NCBI RefSeq assembly: GCF_902706605.1
Contig: NZ_CACSLH010000007.1
Coordinates: forward strand, 42,488 to 106,487
DNA: 64,000 bases
Source of the DNA: Enterococcus sp. CSURQ0835
GTDB taxonomy: Bacteria; Bacillota; Bacilli; Lactobacillales; Enterococcaceae
Reading direction: 5' to 3'
Each line of letters opens with the position of its first letter. Position 1 is the stretch's first letter. A model generated the notes under the pieces. That model was given only the letters and a program-made list of their open reading frames with translations. It had not been told where the DNA came from and ran no database searches. Of the stretch, positions 1-8,804 are shown piece by piece. Both the position numbers and the translations under genes were made by a program.

Positions 1-1
1 T

Positions 2-556
2 CAATATGACGAAGCGTTGTATGATCGTTTTATCGGGGTGTCAGATGAAGAATTGTGGCAAAATTATCATGAGATCTTTGCGGCTCACGGAAAAGCGAAT
101 GTGCAAAAATTTATCGACGAATCGTATGCATTAGCGCTAAAGACCTTCAACACACAAGGTGCGCCATTGAAACCCGGGGCAAAAGAATTGCTAGATTTTT
201 TAGCAGCAGAAAACATTCCGCGCGTGTTAGCTTCTAGTAACCAGCGTCCAGTGATCGAAACACTGTTGAACAAAGCGGGGTTGACTGAACGTTTTGCCGC
301 CATCGTTTCAGCAGATGATGTCAAGCGCGCCAAACCCGATCCTGAGATTTTTCAACTGGCACTAACTAAATTAGAAACGAACGCTGAGACAACGCTAGTC
401 CTAGAAGATTCTCATAATGGGATCTTAGCAGCTGAAGCAGCCCAGATCCCCGTAGTGATGATCCCAGACCGCATTCCCGCTTCACCAGAACTAACTGAAA
501 AAGTGCATGCCGTACTACCTGATCTGCATGCAGTGATCAGCTACTTAAAAAAATAA
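2..556 (+). CDS. HAD-superfamily phosphatase, beta-phosphoglucomutase-like (5' end missing)
   Basis: This is the C-terminal part of a HAD hydrolase, probably a small sugar-phosphate phosphatase or phosphomutase. The frame is open to the left edge, so the start and the nucleophile motif I (DxDGT) lie outside the window. Visible are motif II (VLASSN), the motif III lysine region (KRAKPDPEIF) and motif IV (VLEDSHNGILAA), in the usual order and spacing for the subfamily with a helical cap. A TTG at 17 is in frame but is an unlikely start because the cap domain is already under way there. The gene ends in a hairpin that also carries the radC ribosome-binding site. The substrate cannot be told from the sequence. 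Confidence 0.85.
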   Translation, partial: QYDEALYDRFIGVSDEELWQNYHEIFAAHGKANVQKFIDESYALALKTFNTQGAPLKPGAKELLDFLAAENIPRVLASSNQRPVIETLLNKAGLTERFAAIVSADDVKRAKPDPEIFQLALTKLETNAETTLVLEDSHNGILAAEAAQIPVVMIPDRIPASPELTEKVHAVLPDLHAVISYLKK

Positions 557-562
557 GTCCCG

Positions 563-606
563 CTCCTTTGCGTAGCTTTGATAAAGAGCAGCAAAGGAGT
601 TTTTTT
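563..606 (+). terminator. Terminator-like hairpin containing the radC ribosome-binding site
   Basis: A 9-bp perfect stem (CTCCTTTGC at 563-571 with GCAAAGGAG at 591-599) is followed by seven T. The loop can pair further (GCTTT with AAAG-GC). The 3' arm contains AAAGGAG, which is the Shine-Dalgarno of radC, whose ATG starts at 608. The same bases therefore look like a terminator for the HAD gene and a ribosome-binding site for radC. Confidence 0.75.
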
Positions 607-607
607 G

Positions 608-1297
608 ATGAACGAAAAAAGTTTATTGCGAGCACTGCCAGAAAGTTCTTGGCCACGAGAACGTTTGTTGCGCGTTGGCGAAAAAAATCTCTCGGATCAA
701 GAACTTTTAGCGATTCTCTTACGGAGTGGTTCGACGAGTCAAAACGTGATGGAACTCGCTGGTAGCATCTTACGAAGTGTCTCTGATCTTTACCGGTTAA
801 AAGAGCTTTCGATTCCTGAGTTGATGACGTTTAACGGGATCGGCAAAGTCAAAGCGGCTGAGTTAAAAGCTGCACTAGAGTTTGGTCGGCGCGTCACTAT
901 AGCTAAACAGCCGAAGCTAGGGCAAGTCCATTCTAGTTTTGGGGTAGGTCAGACACTGATGGAACATTTACGCGGATTGCAACAAGAACACTTAGTCGCG
1001 TTGTTTTTAAATACGAAAAATGAAGTCATCTTACAAAAAACGATTTTTATCGGTTCTTTGAATCAATCGATCGCTCACCCACGAGAGATTTTTAAAGAAG
1101 CGGTGCGGATCAGTGCAGCTCGGATCGTTTTAGGCCATAATCATCCCAGCGGCAATCCACTGCCGTCAAAAAATGATCTAGTTTTTACAAAACGCATTCG
1201 TGACTGCGGTGAAATGATGGGAATCGAGGTGTTAGACCACGTGATCGTCGGGGAAGAAAAATATTTCAGCTTGCGGGAAGAAAATTATTGGGATTAG
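608..1297 (+). CDS. radC: RadC family JAB-domain protein
   Basis: A 229-residue RadC-like protein, the usual length. The N-terminal half has a helix-hairpin-helix segment (FNGIGKVKAAELKAALEFGRR region). The C-terminal half is a JAB/MPN domain with the metal-binding motif HNHPSGNPLPSKND. The family was once linked to DNA repair; its biochemical role is still unsettled. The ATG at 608 is chosen because AAAGGAG sits 8 bases upstream; an in-frame ATG at 578 would run through the hairpin and the Shine-Dalgarno. Neighbours give no functional hint beyond a cold-shock gene downstream. Confidence 0.9.
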   Translation: MNEKSLLRALPESSWPRERLLRVGEKNLSDQELLAILLRSGSTSQNVMELAGSILRSVSDLYRLKELSIPELMTFNGIGKVKAAELKAALEFGRRVTIAKQPKLGQVHSSFGVGQTLMEHLRGLQQEHLVALFLNTKNEVILQKTIFIGSLNQSIAHPREIFKEAVRISAARIVLGHNHPSGNPLPSKNDLVFTKRIRDCGEMMGIEVLDHVIVGEEKYFSLREENYWD

Positions 1298-1311
1298 CAA
1301 ATTGAGAACCC

Positions 1312-1341
1312 TTGCAAAAAAGAATCAACAAGTGGTACACT
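1312..1341 (+). promoter_or_regulatory. Candidate promoter of the cold-shock gene
   Basis: TTGCAA (1312-1317) and TACACT (1336-1341) are spaced 18 bases, with a TGG before the -10. It would give a leader of about 100 bases, as is common for cold-shock mRNAs. A second possibility is the extended -10 TGTTACAAT at 1410-1418, closer to the gene. Confidence 0.45.
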
Positions 1342-1452
1342 ATTAATGTAATTTTGTTTGATTTGATGAAACGGGTGAAACACAGTATCATCTCTATCGT
1401 ACTGAGCAATGTTACAATCAATAAGTGCAGACGCACGAGGAGGAACAGATTC

Positions 1453-1653
1453 ATGGAAAATGGAACAGTAAAATGGTTTAACGCAGAAAAAGGGTTTGGC
1501 TTTATCACACGCGAAGATGGCAGCGATGTATTCGTACATTTCTCAGCTATCCAAGGCGACGGCTTCAAAACACTTGAAGAAGGTCAAGCAGTAACTTTTG
1601 ATGTTGAAGAAAGCGATCGTGGACCACAAGCTACGAACGTTGAAAAACAATAA
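1453..1653 (+). CDS. csp: Cold-shock domain protein (CspA family)
   Basis: A 66-residue single cold-shock domain, an OB-fold RNA and single-stranded DNA binder acting as an RNA chaperone. Both RNP motifs are present: KGFGFI (RNP1) and VFVHF (RNP2), preceded by the typical start [14 protein letters not shown]. The ATG at 1453 has GAGGAGG just upstream; a longer in-frame reading from 1312 runs through the leader and promoter and is rejected. Monocistronic, with its own long leader and a strong terminator. Which Csp paralogue it is (B, C, D) cannot be decided. Confidence 0.95.
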   Translation: MENGTVKWFNAEKGFGFITREDGSDVFVHFSAIQGDGFKTLEEGQAVTFDVEESDRGPQATNVEKQ

Positions 1654-1660
1654 ACCAAAA

Positions 1661-1698
1661 AATCCCCTGGAGCCTCGGCTTTCAGGGGGATTTTTTTG
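1661..1698. terminator. Bidirectional terminator between csp and tetR
   Basis: AATCCCCTG (1661-1669) pairs with CAGGGGGATT (1683-1692) with one bulge. It is followed by a T run and preceded by an A run, so it can end both csp and the converging TetR gene. Confidence 0.8.
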
Positions 1699-1743
1699 CT
1701 TTAGGATAACGAACACAGTAAGTGGGTTTGAATCGAGCATTCG

Positions 1744-2247
1744 TTATTGGAATAAAATGGCTAATAATTCACTTTCATCAGAAATTTCTTCTAAGTGATT
1801 GGCCATCAAGACTGCTTTTCCGATGCAGTACTGCCAGTAAAGTGGGAACATCAAATTGATTTTTTGCTGGGATGGACCAAATTCTAAACGAGAGAAGACG
1901 TCTTGGGTGATTTGTTTGACCGCGTCGATGGTCTCTTTGTCTTGTAAAAAGAAGCGCTGAAATTCTTCGGGGTAGTCGTTGGCGTAGTTGACGATCGTGT
2001 TGGTCAATTCGTGGATGTTTTTTGGCTGCTGATCTTCTAAAAAATCAGAATACTTGGCGATGATGCGGCGGGTCAAAACTGTTTTTAGTTCAGCCAAGTT
2101 ATGAAATTCGCGATAAATCGGTTGGGTCGAACAAGCGACTTGTTGGGCGATGTTGCGAGCGTGAAATTTTTTAAAGCCTTCTTTGATGATTAGTTGATAA
2201 GCGCCATCGATGATTTGATCGCGATGGACTCGTTTAGTTCTTACCAT
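1744..2247 (-). CDS. TetR/AcrR family transcriptional regulator
   Basis: A 167-residue one-component repressor. The N-terminal helix-turn-helix is typical of TetR (RDQIIDGAYQLIIKEG followed by ARNIAQQVACSTQPIYREF). The C-terminal part is short and of the kind seen in the WHG/TetR_C families; the ligand is unknown. No obvious target gene is adjacent: csp lies downstream in convergent orientation, and rnjA lies upstream on the same strand behind its own terminator. The start has AGGAG upstream on the minus strand. It probably controls itself through the short palindrome at 2281-2291. Confidence 0.85.
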   Translation of the reverse strand: MVRTKRVHRDQIIDGAYQLIIKEGFKKFHARNIAQQVACSTQPIYREFHNLAELKTVLTRRIIAKYSDFLEDQQPKNIHELTNTIVNYANDYPEEFQRFFLQDKETIDAVKQITQDVFSRLEFGPSQQKINLMFPLYWQYCIGKAVLMANHLEEISDESELLAILFQ

Positions 2248-2280
2248 GTTATCGACTCCTATTTTTTATTACTCAAAACA

Positions 2281-2291
2281 ACAGACTCTGT
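2281..2291. promoter_or_regulatory. Short palindrome upstream of the TetR gene, candidate operator
   Basis: ACAGA-C-TCTGT is an 11-base perfect palindrome 34 bases before the tetR start. Placement suits autoregulation. The rest of 2248-2480 is AT-rich and holds no gene; AAAGCGCTTT at 2417-2426 is a second palindrome that partly resembles a cre site. Confidence 0.3.
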
Positions 2292-2481
2292 AGTGTATTA
2301 AATAACCAACAAAATCTTACTATTTTATATCTATTTTCCATTTTCACGATTTTTAGTGCTTTTGTCAATCCCATATCTTAAATTCAGTTAAAAAAATAAT
2401 TTAAATCGCATAAAGCAAAGCGCTTTCGCTAAATTTATTAAAATTATCAAATCAACAGCACTAGTTTTTTTTATAAGAGAC

Positions 2482-2516
2482 AAAAAAGAAGCACGGCTTG
2501 TTAGCTGCGCTTCTTT
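2482..2516 (-). terminator. Terminator of the rpoY-rnjA operon
   Basis: Read on the minus strand, GAAGC and an inner arm pair with GCTTC, followed by a run of T. It lies directly after the rnjA stop codon. Confidence 0.8.
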
Positions 2517-2529
2517 GGATTACTAAATT

Positions 2530-4206
2530 TTATTTGTCAGGCGTCATGATCATCGGAATGATCATCGGATGCCGTTCCGTTTCATCAAATAAAAATGGTT
2601 GTAAGGCTGAAACCATCGCGTCTTTTAATTTCCCTTCCGTACAGTTAGGCGAGTTCAATGCTTCGCGTAACGCGTGGAATAAAATTCGTTGGCCTTCACT
2701 GATCATTTCGCCTGATTCTCGCATGTAAACAAAACCACGAGATAAAATGTCAGGACCAGCTAAGACTTCTTTTTTCGCAATGTCCACAGTGGTAACGGCA
2801 ACGACTAAGCCTTCTTCAGATAAAATGCGGCGATCACGTAAGACGACGTTGCCGATGTCGCCGATCCCGCTGCCGTCGACATAAACGTCACTGGCATTAA
2901 AGTGGCCGCATGGTCGAGCGGAGTCCGCGGTGAGAGCTAACATGTCGCCGTTTTCCATAATAAAACAATTTTCTTCCGGCACGCCGGTATCTTGGGCTAG
3001 TCCCGCGTGGATCTTCAACATCCGGAACTCGCCGTGGATCGGCACGAAATATTTTGGTTTCATCAAACGGAGCATCAATTTTTGTTCTTGCTGACTGCCG
3101 TGACCAGAAGTATGAATGTTGTTGACTTTACCGTGAATCACTTCAGCGCCAGCTTCTGATAATAGATTGATCAAATGATTGACACTCGTCGTGTTACCAG
3201 GGATCGGTGAACTAGAAAAGATCACGGTATCTTCTGGTTGAATTTGAATCTGACGGTGTGTTCCGTTGGCGATCCGGCTAAGGGCGGCCATTGGTTCACC
3301 TTGGGAGCCGGTACATAAGATCAACAGTTCATTAGCTGGGATGCGGTTGATCTCGTGCGAATCGACAAATGTTCCATCAGGGACATTGATGTAGCCCAAG
3401 TTTTGTCCATTGACGATGGCGTTTTCCATACTGCGGCCAAAGACTGCGATCTTACGTCCAGTGGCGACCGCGGCATCGGCTGCTTGTTGCAGACGGAAAA
3501 TATTTGAAGCAAACGTCGCGAAGATGATCCGACCTTTGATTTTTTCCACGATGTGTAAAATCGAGGTGCCGATCGTTTTTTCTGATTTTGTAAACGTTGG
3601 GATTTCCGCGTTCGTACTGTCAGATAATAAACACAAGACGCCTTCTTCACCGAGCTTTGCCATCTTGTGTAGATTAGCAGGCTCGCCCACTGGTGTGAAG
3701 TCAAATTTAAAATCGCCTGTCTCGACAATGTTGCCTGACGGTGTTTTGACGACGACGCCTAATGGATCTGGAATACTGTGGGTCGTTCTAAAAAAGCTGA
3801 CCGACGTTTTGCGGAAACGGATCACCGTATCTTCCGTGATCTCGTGTAATTCCGCATCGCGCAGTAAACCATGTTCGTCTAACTTGTTGCGGATCAATGA
3901 TAAAGCTAACGGTCCGCCGTAAACGGGAATGTTGGCTTTTTTTAATAAATAAGGCACGCCACCGATGTGATCTTCATGCCCGTGTGTGATGACGAGTGCT
4001 TTGACTTTGTTGATATTTTGAACGACATAGCTGTATTCAGGAATGACATAATCAATCCCTAACAGATCGTCTTCCGGGAATTTGATCCCGGCATCGATGA
4101 TGATGATCTCATCTTGAAATTGGACCCCATACATATTTTTTCCAATCTCACCTAGACCACCGATCGCGAAAACACCTGTCTCGTTGTTTTTCAGCGATAA
4201 CTTCAT
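2530..4206 (-). CDS. rnjA: Ribonuclease J1
   Basis: A 558-residue RNase J, a metallo-beta-lactamase/beta-CASP enzyme with 5'-3' exonuclease and endonuclease activity, central to mRNA decay in Firmicutes. The zinc motif HGHEDH is at residues 75-80. Beta-CASP motifs follow ([10 protein letters not shown] and [11 protein letters not shown] regions). Length and start ([19 protein letters not shown]) match J1 rather than J2. It starts one base after the rpoY stop codon, with GGAG inside the end of rpoY, so the two are co-transcribed and probably translationally coupled. Confidence 0.95.
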   Translation of the reverse strand: MKLSLKNNETGVFAIGGLGEIGKNMYGVQFQDEIIIIDAGIKFPEDDLLGIDYVIPEYSYVVQNINKVKALVITHGHEDHIGGVPYLLKKANIPVYGGPLALSLIRNKLDEHGLLRDAELHEITEDTVIRFRKTSVSFFRTTHSIPDPLGVVVKTPSGNIVETGDFKFDFTPVGEPANLHKMAKLGEEGVLCLLSDSTNAEIPTFTKSEKTIGTSILHIVEKIKGRIIFATFASNIFRLQQAADAAVATGRKIAVFGRSMENAIVNGQNLGYINVPDGTFVDSHEINRIPANELLILCTGSQGEPMAALSRIANGTHRQIQIQPEDTVIFSSSPIPGNTTSVNHLINLLSEAGAEVIHGKVNNIHTSGHGSQQEQKLMLRLMKPKYFVPIHGEFRMLKIHAGLAQDTGVPEENCFIMENGDMLALTADSARPCGHFNASDVYVDGSGIGDIGNVVLRDRRILSEEGLVVAVTTVDIAKKEVLAGPDILSRGFVYMRESGEMISEGQRILFHALREALNSPNCTEGKLKDAMVSALQPFLFDETERHPMIIPMIMTPDK

Positions 4207-4207
4207 C

Positions 4208-4420
4208 TTAGAACTCCATCAACTTAAAGTCGGCATGTTCTTTCTCGTAATCAAGATGACTGCCTTCTAAAAGTTGAACGTATTCCACATTATATGGGGT
4301 GTGCTCGCGCATCAATTCACGGACGGTTACTTCGTCTGTTGCTTCAACGTAAACCGAATGCGTTTGCTCTCTTTTGGGATTGCGTTCTTTGGTTTCTTGA
4401 TAATAAACTTTGAAAATCAT
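4208..4420 (-). CDS. rpoY: RNA polymerase epsilon subunit
   Basis: A 70-residue protein of the DUF1447/RpoY family, the small epsilon subunit of Firmicute RNA polymerase. It begins [20 protein letters not shown] and ends ADFKLMEF, as is characteristic. It is the first gene of a two-gene operon with rnjA, the standard arrangement in Bacilli. AAAGGAG lies 8-10 bases upstream. No catalytic residues are expected; the protein binds the core polymerase. Confidence 0.93.
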   Translation of the reverse strand: MIFKVYYQETKERNPKREQTHSVYVEATDEVTVRELMREHTPYNVEYVQLLEGSHLDYEKEHADFKLMEF

Positions 4421-4845
4421 AAAAAATCTCCTTTATCTGCTTCTAGCAGTATTTTTCCACAACAAAATGAGGGGCTCGTGCCGCCTAAAAAATTTTATGC
4501 TCAGTCAAAAAGAAAACTCTAGTTCACTGAGAGAAAGCCTTGACTTTGCTTTCTGCTGGTTACATCTTTCACCGAGTGTTATAACAAGTGCTTTTAGTTT
4601 ATCACAGAATAAAGCAGAAGTATAGAAACTAAGCAGCGATCAAAGTGAACTGATCGACCAGAAAGTTGTTCCAGTTAGCGCGGTGAAATTTTTAGTCTTG
4701 TGCGATTCAGTGAGCAGCCCAGTTGAAAAAATCTTCTTTCTGCTAGTTCATTGTGCAGCGATCAACTGAAAGCTAAATTTTGGTATCTTTCCTGAAAACA
4801 AATATGGTATATTGAAAGTATTGGATTACAGAAAGAAGGGATTAA
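4421..4845. other. Divergent intergenic region, rpoY-rnjA to ABC exporter
   Basis: 425 bases without a gene. An extended -10 reading TGTTATAAC on the minus strand (4578-4586) can drive rpoY-rnjA. On the plus strand TGGTATATT (-10 at 4808-4813) can drive the ABC exporter. The 11-mer GCAGCGATCAA occurs at 4633 and 4755. I see no known riboswitch or RNA gene. Confidence 0.5.
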
Positions 4846-6576
4846 ATGAAATTGATGTGGCGCTATACGTTGCGCTATAAAAAGTTGTTGTTGTTGGATT
4901 TTATCAGTGTGTTCGGTTTTATTTTGATCGAGCTGGGCTTGCCAACGATCTTGGCGTCGATGATCGATCGCGGGATCGGCCAAAAAGATTTCGGTTATAT
5001 TCAAAAAATGGCACTGGTGATGATCGCGATTACGGTCGTCGGTGTCTTGCTAAATATTTTGTTACGCTACGTCAGTTCACAGATCACTTCGCGGATGGTC
5101 GCTGATATTCGCGATGATTTGTTTGCAAAAGTCCAAACGTTTTCTCACACGGAATATGAAACGTTAGGCGTCTCTTCACTTATCACGCGAACGACTAACG
5201 ATGCGTATCAGATCATGTTGTTCATGCAAAATATTTTGAATATGGGTTTTATGACTCCCATGATGTTTGGTGCGAGTTTGTATTTGATCATGCGGACTAG
5301 CCCGAGTCTCGGGATCTATGTTTTGGGTTCGCTGCCGATCTTGTTGCTGGCAGTTATTTTAATCGCGAAATATTCAGAGCCACTTTCCAGTAAGCAGCAA
5401 AAAAATCTCGATAACATCAACAGTATTTTACGAGAAAATCTAGCTGGCTTGCGGGTGATCCGAGCATTTGTCAAAGAAAAATTTGAAGAGACGCGCTTTC
5501 GGAAAGTCAACGATGCGTACGCAGACAGTTCACGCAGCTTGTTTCATTTGATGGCGATCGCGCAACCGGGATTTTTCTTCCTATTTAATATCGTGATGGT
5601 CTTGATCATTTGGAATGGAACATTGCAGATCGATCATGGCCAATTAGAAATCGGTACTTTGATCGCGTTTATTGAATATATTTTTCACGCGCTGTTTTCA
5701 TTCATGTTGTTTGCCACGGTCTTTATGATGTATCCGCGAGCGAATGTTTCTGCGTTACGGATTCAAGAGGTGTTTGATCAACAACCTGTTATCACAGATC
5801 CCAAAGATGGCGTGCGAGAGACCGAGCAAAAAGGGTATTTGGAATTTAAAAATGTGACCTTTGCCTATCCCGGTCATGCGGAAAGTCCAGTGATCCGAGA
5901 TGTGAGTTTTACCGCCAGTCCTGGCGAGACCGTAGCTTTTATCGGCAGTACGGGTTCTGGTAAATCAACCTTGATTCAATTGATCCCGCGTTTTTATGAT
6001 GTGACAGAAGGGCAAGTGTTAGTCGATGGGATCGATGTCCGCAAGTATGATTTAAAAGCATTGCGCAAAAAGATCGGGTATATTCCGCAAAAAGCACAGT
6101 TGTTTACGGGGACGATCGCTGAAAATTTGCGTTACGGGAAAAAAGATGCGAGTCAAACGGAATTAGAGCAAGCGGCTGAAATCGCGCAAGCAGCCGAATT
6201 CATTTCGCAAAAAGCAGCGGGCTTTGACGAACGTTTAGCAGAAGGCGGCAGTAATTTTTCTGGCGGCCAAAAGCAACGGCTGTCGATCGCTCGAGCGGTG
6301 ATCCGCCGACCAGAGATCTATATTTTTGATGATAGTTTTTCGGCACTCGATTACCAGACGGACGCAAAATTGCGGACTCGGTTGAAAAAAGAAACGACGG
6401 CCTCGACTGTTTTGATCGTGGCACAACGAGTGGGGACGATCATGCATGCCGATAAGATCGTTGTCTTAAACGAAGGCGATGTCGTCGGGATCGGAACGCA
6501 CGAAGAATTATTGCAAACGTGTCCGATCTATCATGCGATCGCAGCCTCTCAATTGTCAGAGGAGGAATTAGGATGA
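4846..6576 (+). CDS. ABC exporter half-transporter A, degenerate ATP-site subunit
   Basis: A 576-residue type IV ABC exporter subunit: six membrane segments in residues 15-310, then an ATPase domain. Walker A is GSTGSGKST and the signature is FSGGQKQRLS. The Walker B end reads IFDDSFSALD, with Asp where the catalytic Glu should be, and the switch region reads VAQRVGT, with Gln in place of His. These changes mark the non-catalytic partner of heterodimeric exporters such as BmrCD, LmrCD or EfrAB/EfrCD. Its last codon overlaps the start of the partner (ATGA), so they are coupled. Likely substrates are drugs or lipophilic peptides; which enterococcal pair this is cannot be decided. Confidence 0.9.
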   Translation: MKLMWRYTLRYKKLLLLDFISVFGFILIELGLPTILASMIDRGIGQKDFGYIQKMALVMIAITVVGVLLNILLRYVSSQITSRMVADIRDDLFAKVQTFSHTEYETLGVSSLITRTTNDAYQIMLFMQNILNMGFMTPMMFGASLYLIMRTSPSLGIYVLGSLPILLLAVILIAKYSEPLSSKQQKNLDNINSILRENLAGLRVIRAFVKEKFEETRFRKVNDAYADSSRSLFHLMAIAQPGFFFLFNIVMVLIIWNGTLQIDHGQLEIGTLIAFIEYIFHALFSFMLFATVFMMYPRANVSALRIQEVFDQQPVITDPKDGVRETEQKGYLEFKNVTFAYPGHAESPVIRDVSFTASPGETVAFIGSTGSGKSTLIQLIPRFYDVTEGQVLVDGIDVRKYDLKALRKKIGYIPQKAQLFTGTIAENLRYGKKDASQTELEQAAEIAQAAEFISQKAAGFDERLAEGGSNFSGGQKQRLSIARAVIRRPEIYIFDDSFSALDYQTDAKLRTRLKKETTASTVLIVAQRVGTIMHADKIVVLNEGDVVGIGTHEELLQTCPIYHAIAASQLSEEELG

Positions 6577-8333
6577 GAAAGTTTTCTTCTTTAAAACGGT
6601 TGATGCACTACATTAATCCGTACAAAAAAACCTTTTACCTCGTGTTGTTTTTTGCGATCGTGACTTTGATCTTAGGAACGCTCGTCCCGTATTTAACGGG
6701 GCTTCCGACAACCGAGGTCGCTAAAAATGTTCAGCAAGGAGAAGCCATTAACTTTGCGTATGTCTTTAAATGGCTCGTAGTGGTGGTCATCGTCGGGATC
6801 ATTTATTGCGGCACGCAGCTTGCGACGGGATGGCTGATGGCCAATGTCGTTCAAAATGCGATGCGTGATCTGCGAGAAGCGATCGAAACTAAGATCAACC
6901 GTTTGCCAGTTTCGTACTTTGATAAAAATCAGCAAGGTAATATTTTATCGCGTGTGACCAATGATGTGGACGCGGTGAGCAATGCGTTACAACAAGCGAT
7001 CGTAAAGTCAGTCAACGCTGTGCTGGGAATCTTTTTTGCCATCTTGATGATGTTTTATATCAATCCACTGATGGCCGTGATCTCCATGATTATGATCCCA
7101 ACCTCGCTTTTGATCTCACGCAAGATCGTCCAAGTCTCGCAAAAAGATTTCCAACAGATGCAAAATTCATTGGGCGAGCTGAATGGGTATGTCCAAGAAA
7201 ACATGACTGGTTTTGGCGTGTTGAAATTATATGGTCGCGAAAAAGAAACCTTAGCCGGCTTTAAAAAAGTCAATCATGAATTACGGCATTCAGGTTTTCG
7301 CGCAGCGTTTGTGTCTAGTACGATGCAGCCGTTAGTTCAATTGACTGCGTATGCGACTTATATCGCGATGGCGGTTTTAGGTAGTTGGAATGTGATCCAC
7401 GGTGTGATTTTAGTTGGGCAGTTGCAAGCGTTCATCCAATACATTTGGCAAGTCAGTCAACCGATGGGGGATATCACCCAATTATCTTCTATGATCCAAA
7501 GTGCTTCCGCTTCGGCGAAACGCGTGTTTGAGATTTTAGATGAAGCAGAAGAAGTGGAAGTTAAATCAGCGGCGGTGATGAAGACACCGGTTGCTGGGAA
7601 TGTAGCTTTTGAAAATGTCAGCTTCAGTTACGATCCGAAAAAGCCATTAATCAAAAATTTGAGCTTTTCTGTCAAGGCGGGGGAAACGGTGGCAGTCGTA
7701 GGGCCGACTGGTGCCGGGAAAACGACGCTGATCAATTTATTGATGCGTTTTTACGATGTGGATGAAGGCAAAATTTTAATCGATGGTGTCGATACGCAAG
7801 CGATGAAACGTTCCGATGTGCGAGCGCTCTTTGGAATGGTTTTACAAGATGCGTGGTTGTATGAAGGAACGATCGCGGATAATATTCGCTTTGGTCGTTT
7901 GGAAGCGACCGATTATGAAGTAGTCGATGCGGCGAAAACCGCGAACGTCGATCATTTCATTCGCACGATGCCCGGCGGTTACGAAATGGAGATCAACGCA
8001 GAAGGTGATAATGTCTCCTTAGGGCAAAAGCAATTGTTGACGATCGCTCGCGCGGTGATCTCTGATCCAAAAATTTTGATTTTAGACGAAGCGACGAGCT
8101 CAGTGGATACGCGCTTAGAAAGTTTGATCCAAAAAGCGATGGATAAAGTGATGGAAGGCAGAACTAGTTTTGTGATCGCCCATCGTCTGTCAACGATTCG
8201 CGAGGCTGATTTGATCTTAGTGATGAAAGAAGGTCAGATCATCGAACACGGCACGCACGAAGAATTGTTACAGCAACAAGGCTTTTATGAAAAACTATAC
8301 AACAGTCAATTTGCCGAAGAAACAATCGAATAA
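6573..8333 (+). CDS. ABC exporter half-transporter B, catalytic subunit
   Basis: A 586-residue partner of the preceding gene. Six membrane segments are followed by an ATPase with Walker A GPTGAGKTT, Walker B ending ILDEATSSVD with the catalytic Glu, and the H-loop IAHRLSTI. Its signature is degenerate (VSLGQKQ rather than LSGGQ). With the partner's intact signature and missing Glu this gives one competent and one dead ATP site. The ATG at 6573 has GGAGGAAT upstream and overlaps the previous stop by four bases; an in-frame earlier start at 6519 lies inside the previous gene and lacks a site. A strong terminator follows. Confidence 0.92.
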   Translation: MRKFSSLKRLMHYINPYKKTFYLVLFFAIVTLILGTLVPYLTGLPTTEVAKNVQQGEAINFAYVFKWLVVVVIVGIIYCGTQLATGWLMANVVQNAMRDLREAIETKINRLPVSYFDKNQQGNILSRVTNDVDAVSNALQQAIVKSVNAVLGIFFAILMMFYINPLMAVISMIMIPTSLLISRKIVQVSQKDFQQMQNSLGELNGYVQENMTGFGVLKLYGREKETLAGFKKVNHELRHSGFRAAFVSSTMQPLVQLTAYATYIAMAVLGSWNVIHGVILVGQLQAFIQYIWQVSQPMGDITQLSSMIQSASASAKRVFEILDEAEEVEVKSAAVMKTPVAGNVAFENVSFSYDPKKPLIKNLSFSVKAGETVAVVGPTGAGKTTLINLLMRFYDVDEGKILIDGVDTQAMKRSDVRALFGMVLQDAWLYEGTIADNIRFGRLEATDYEVVDAAKTANVDHFIRTMPGGYEMEINAEGDNVSLGQKQLLTIARAVISDPKILILDEATSSVDTRLESLIQKAMDKVMEGRTSFVIAHRLSTIREADLILVMKEGQIIEHGTHEELLQQQGFYEKLYNSQFAEETIE

Positions 8334-8362
8334 CTTTTATAGGCGTGTGCAAGCAAGTCGCC

Positions 8363-8396
8363 AAAAGATCAGGATACGTGCATCCTGATCTTTTTT
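8363..8396 (+). terminator. Terminator of the ABC exporter operon
   Basis: AAAAGATCAGGAT (8363-8375) pairs with ATCCTGATCTTTT from 8382, with a 6-base loop and a T run. Confidence 0.9.
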
Positions 8397-8690
8397 ATTT
8401 TTTTGTAAATGGTTTGAGGGATCAAGCGTAAAAGAAGTTAGCCACGTTTACGATTCACCGTCATTTTTTCTTCGCGCGGTAGTTTGGTCTAGGAGCTGTT
8501 GCGCTTTTATGAGGGACTCTTCATAAGATTCTTAAAAAGTCGTCTAGTGAAAGGCCAACGAGAAAAGCAAAAAAATGAAGGAGTGAGCTGTTTTTTGAGG
8601 TTGATAAAAAATAACCATTCCTCTTTATTAAAAAAAGATCGTTAGCCGGGCTGAATGAATGATGCTTTGCTAAAAAAAAGCTAACAACGA
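8397..8690. other. Intergenic region before the yjeM-like gene
   Basis: About 290 bases without a convincing gene. It contains an imperfect hairpin (GTTAGC at 8641-8646 with GCTAAC at 8680-8685) just upstream of the promoter. I see no known RNA family here. Confidence 0.4.
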
Positions 8691-8719
8691 TTGCTAATGA
8701 AAATGCTTTCAATTACCAT
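8691..8719 (+). promoter_or_regulatory. Promoter of yjeM-pepS with a cre site in the spacer
   Basis: TTGCTA (8691-8696) and TACCAT (8714-8719) are 17 bases apart. TGAAAATGCTTTCA at 8698-8711 lies between them and matches the CcpA cre consensus TGWNANCGNTNWCA at all but one position. A repressor bound there would block the polymerase, so carbon catabolite repression of the operon is likely. Confidence 0.6.
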
Positions 8720-8804
8720 TTTAGTAGGGAACGACAGAAAAAATCAACTTGAAAGGAGTTAAACTGTTCCTGGGTAAAAAAATGAAAACATGGAGGGACT
8801 TATT

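Noticed and set aside
1312..1452. N-terminal extension of the cold-shock protein
   Set aside because: The sequence is promoter and leader; the canonical domain starts at 1453.
3410..3922. Plus-strand frame of 170 codons opposite rnjA
   Set aside because: Shadow of rnjA; no ribosome-binding site and no family resemblance.
4633..4765. Repeated 11-mer GCAGCGATCAA before the ABC exporter
   Set aside because: Only two copies, not symmetric to the promoter and without further similarity around them; probably chance.
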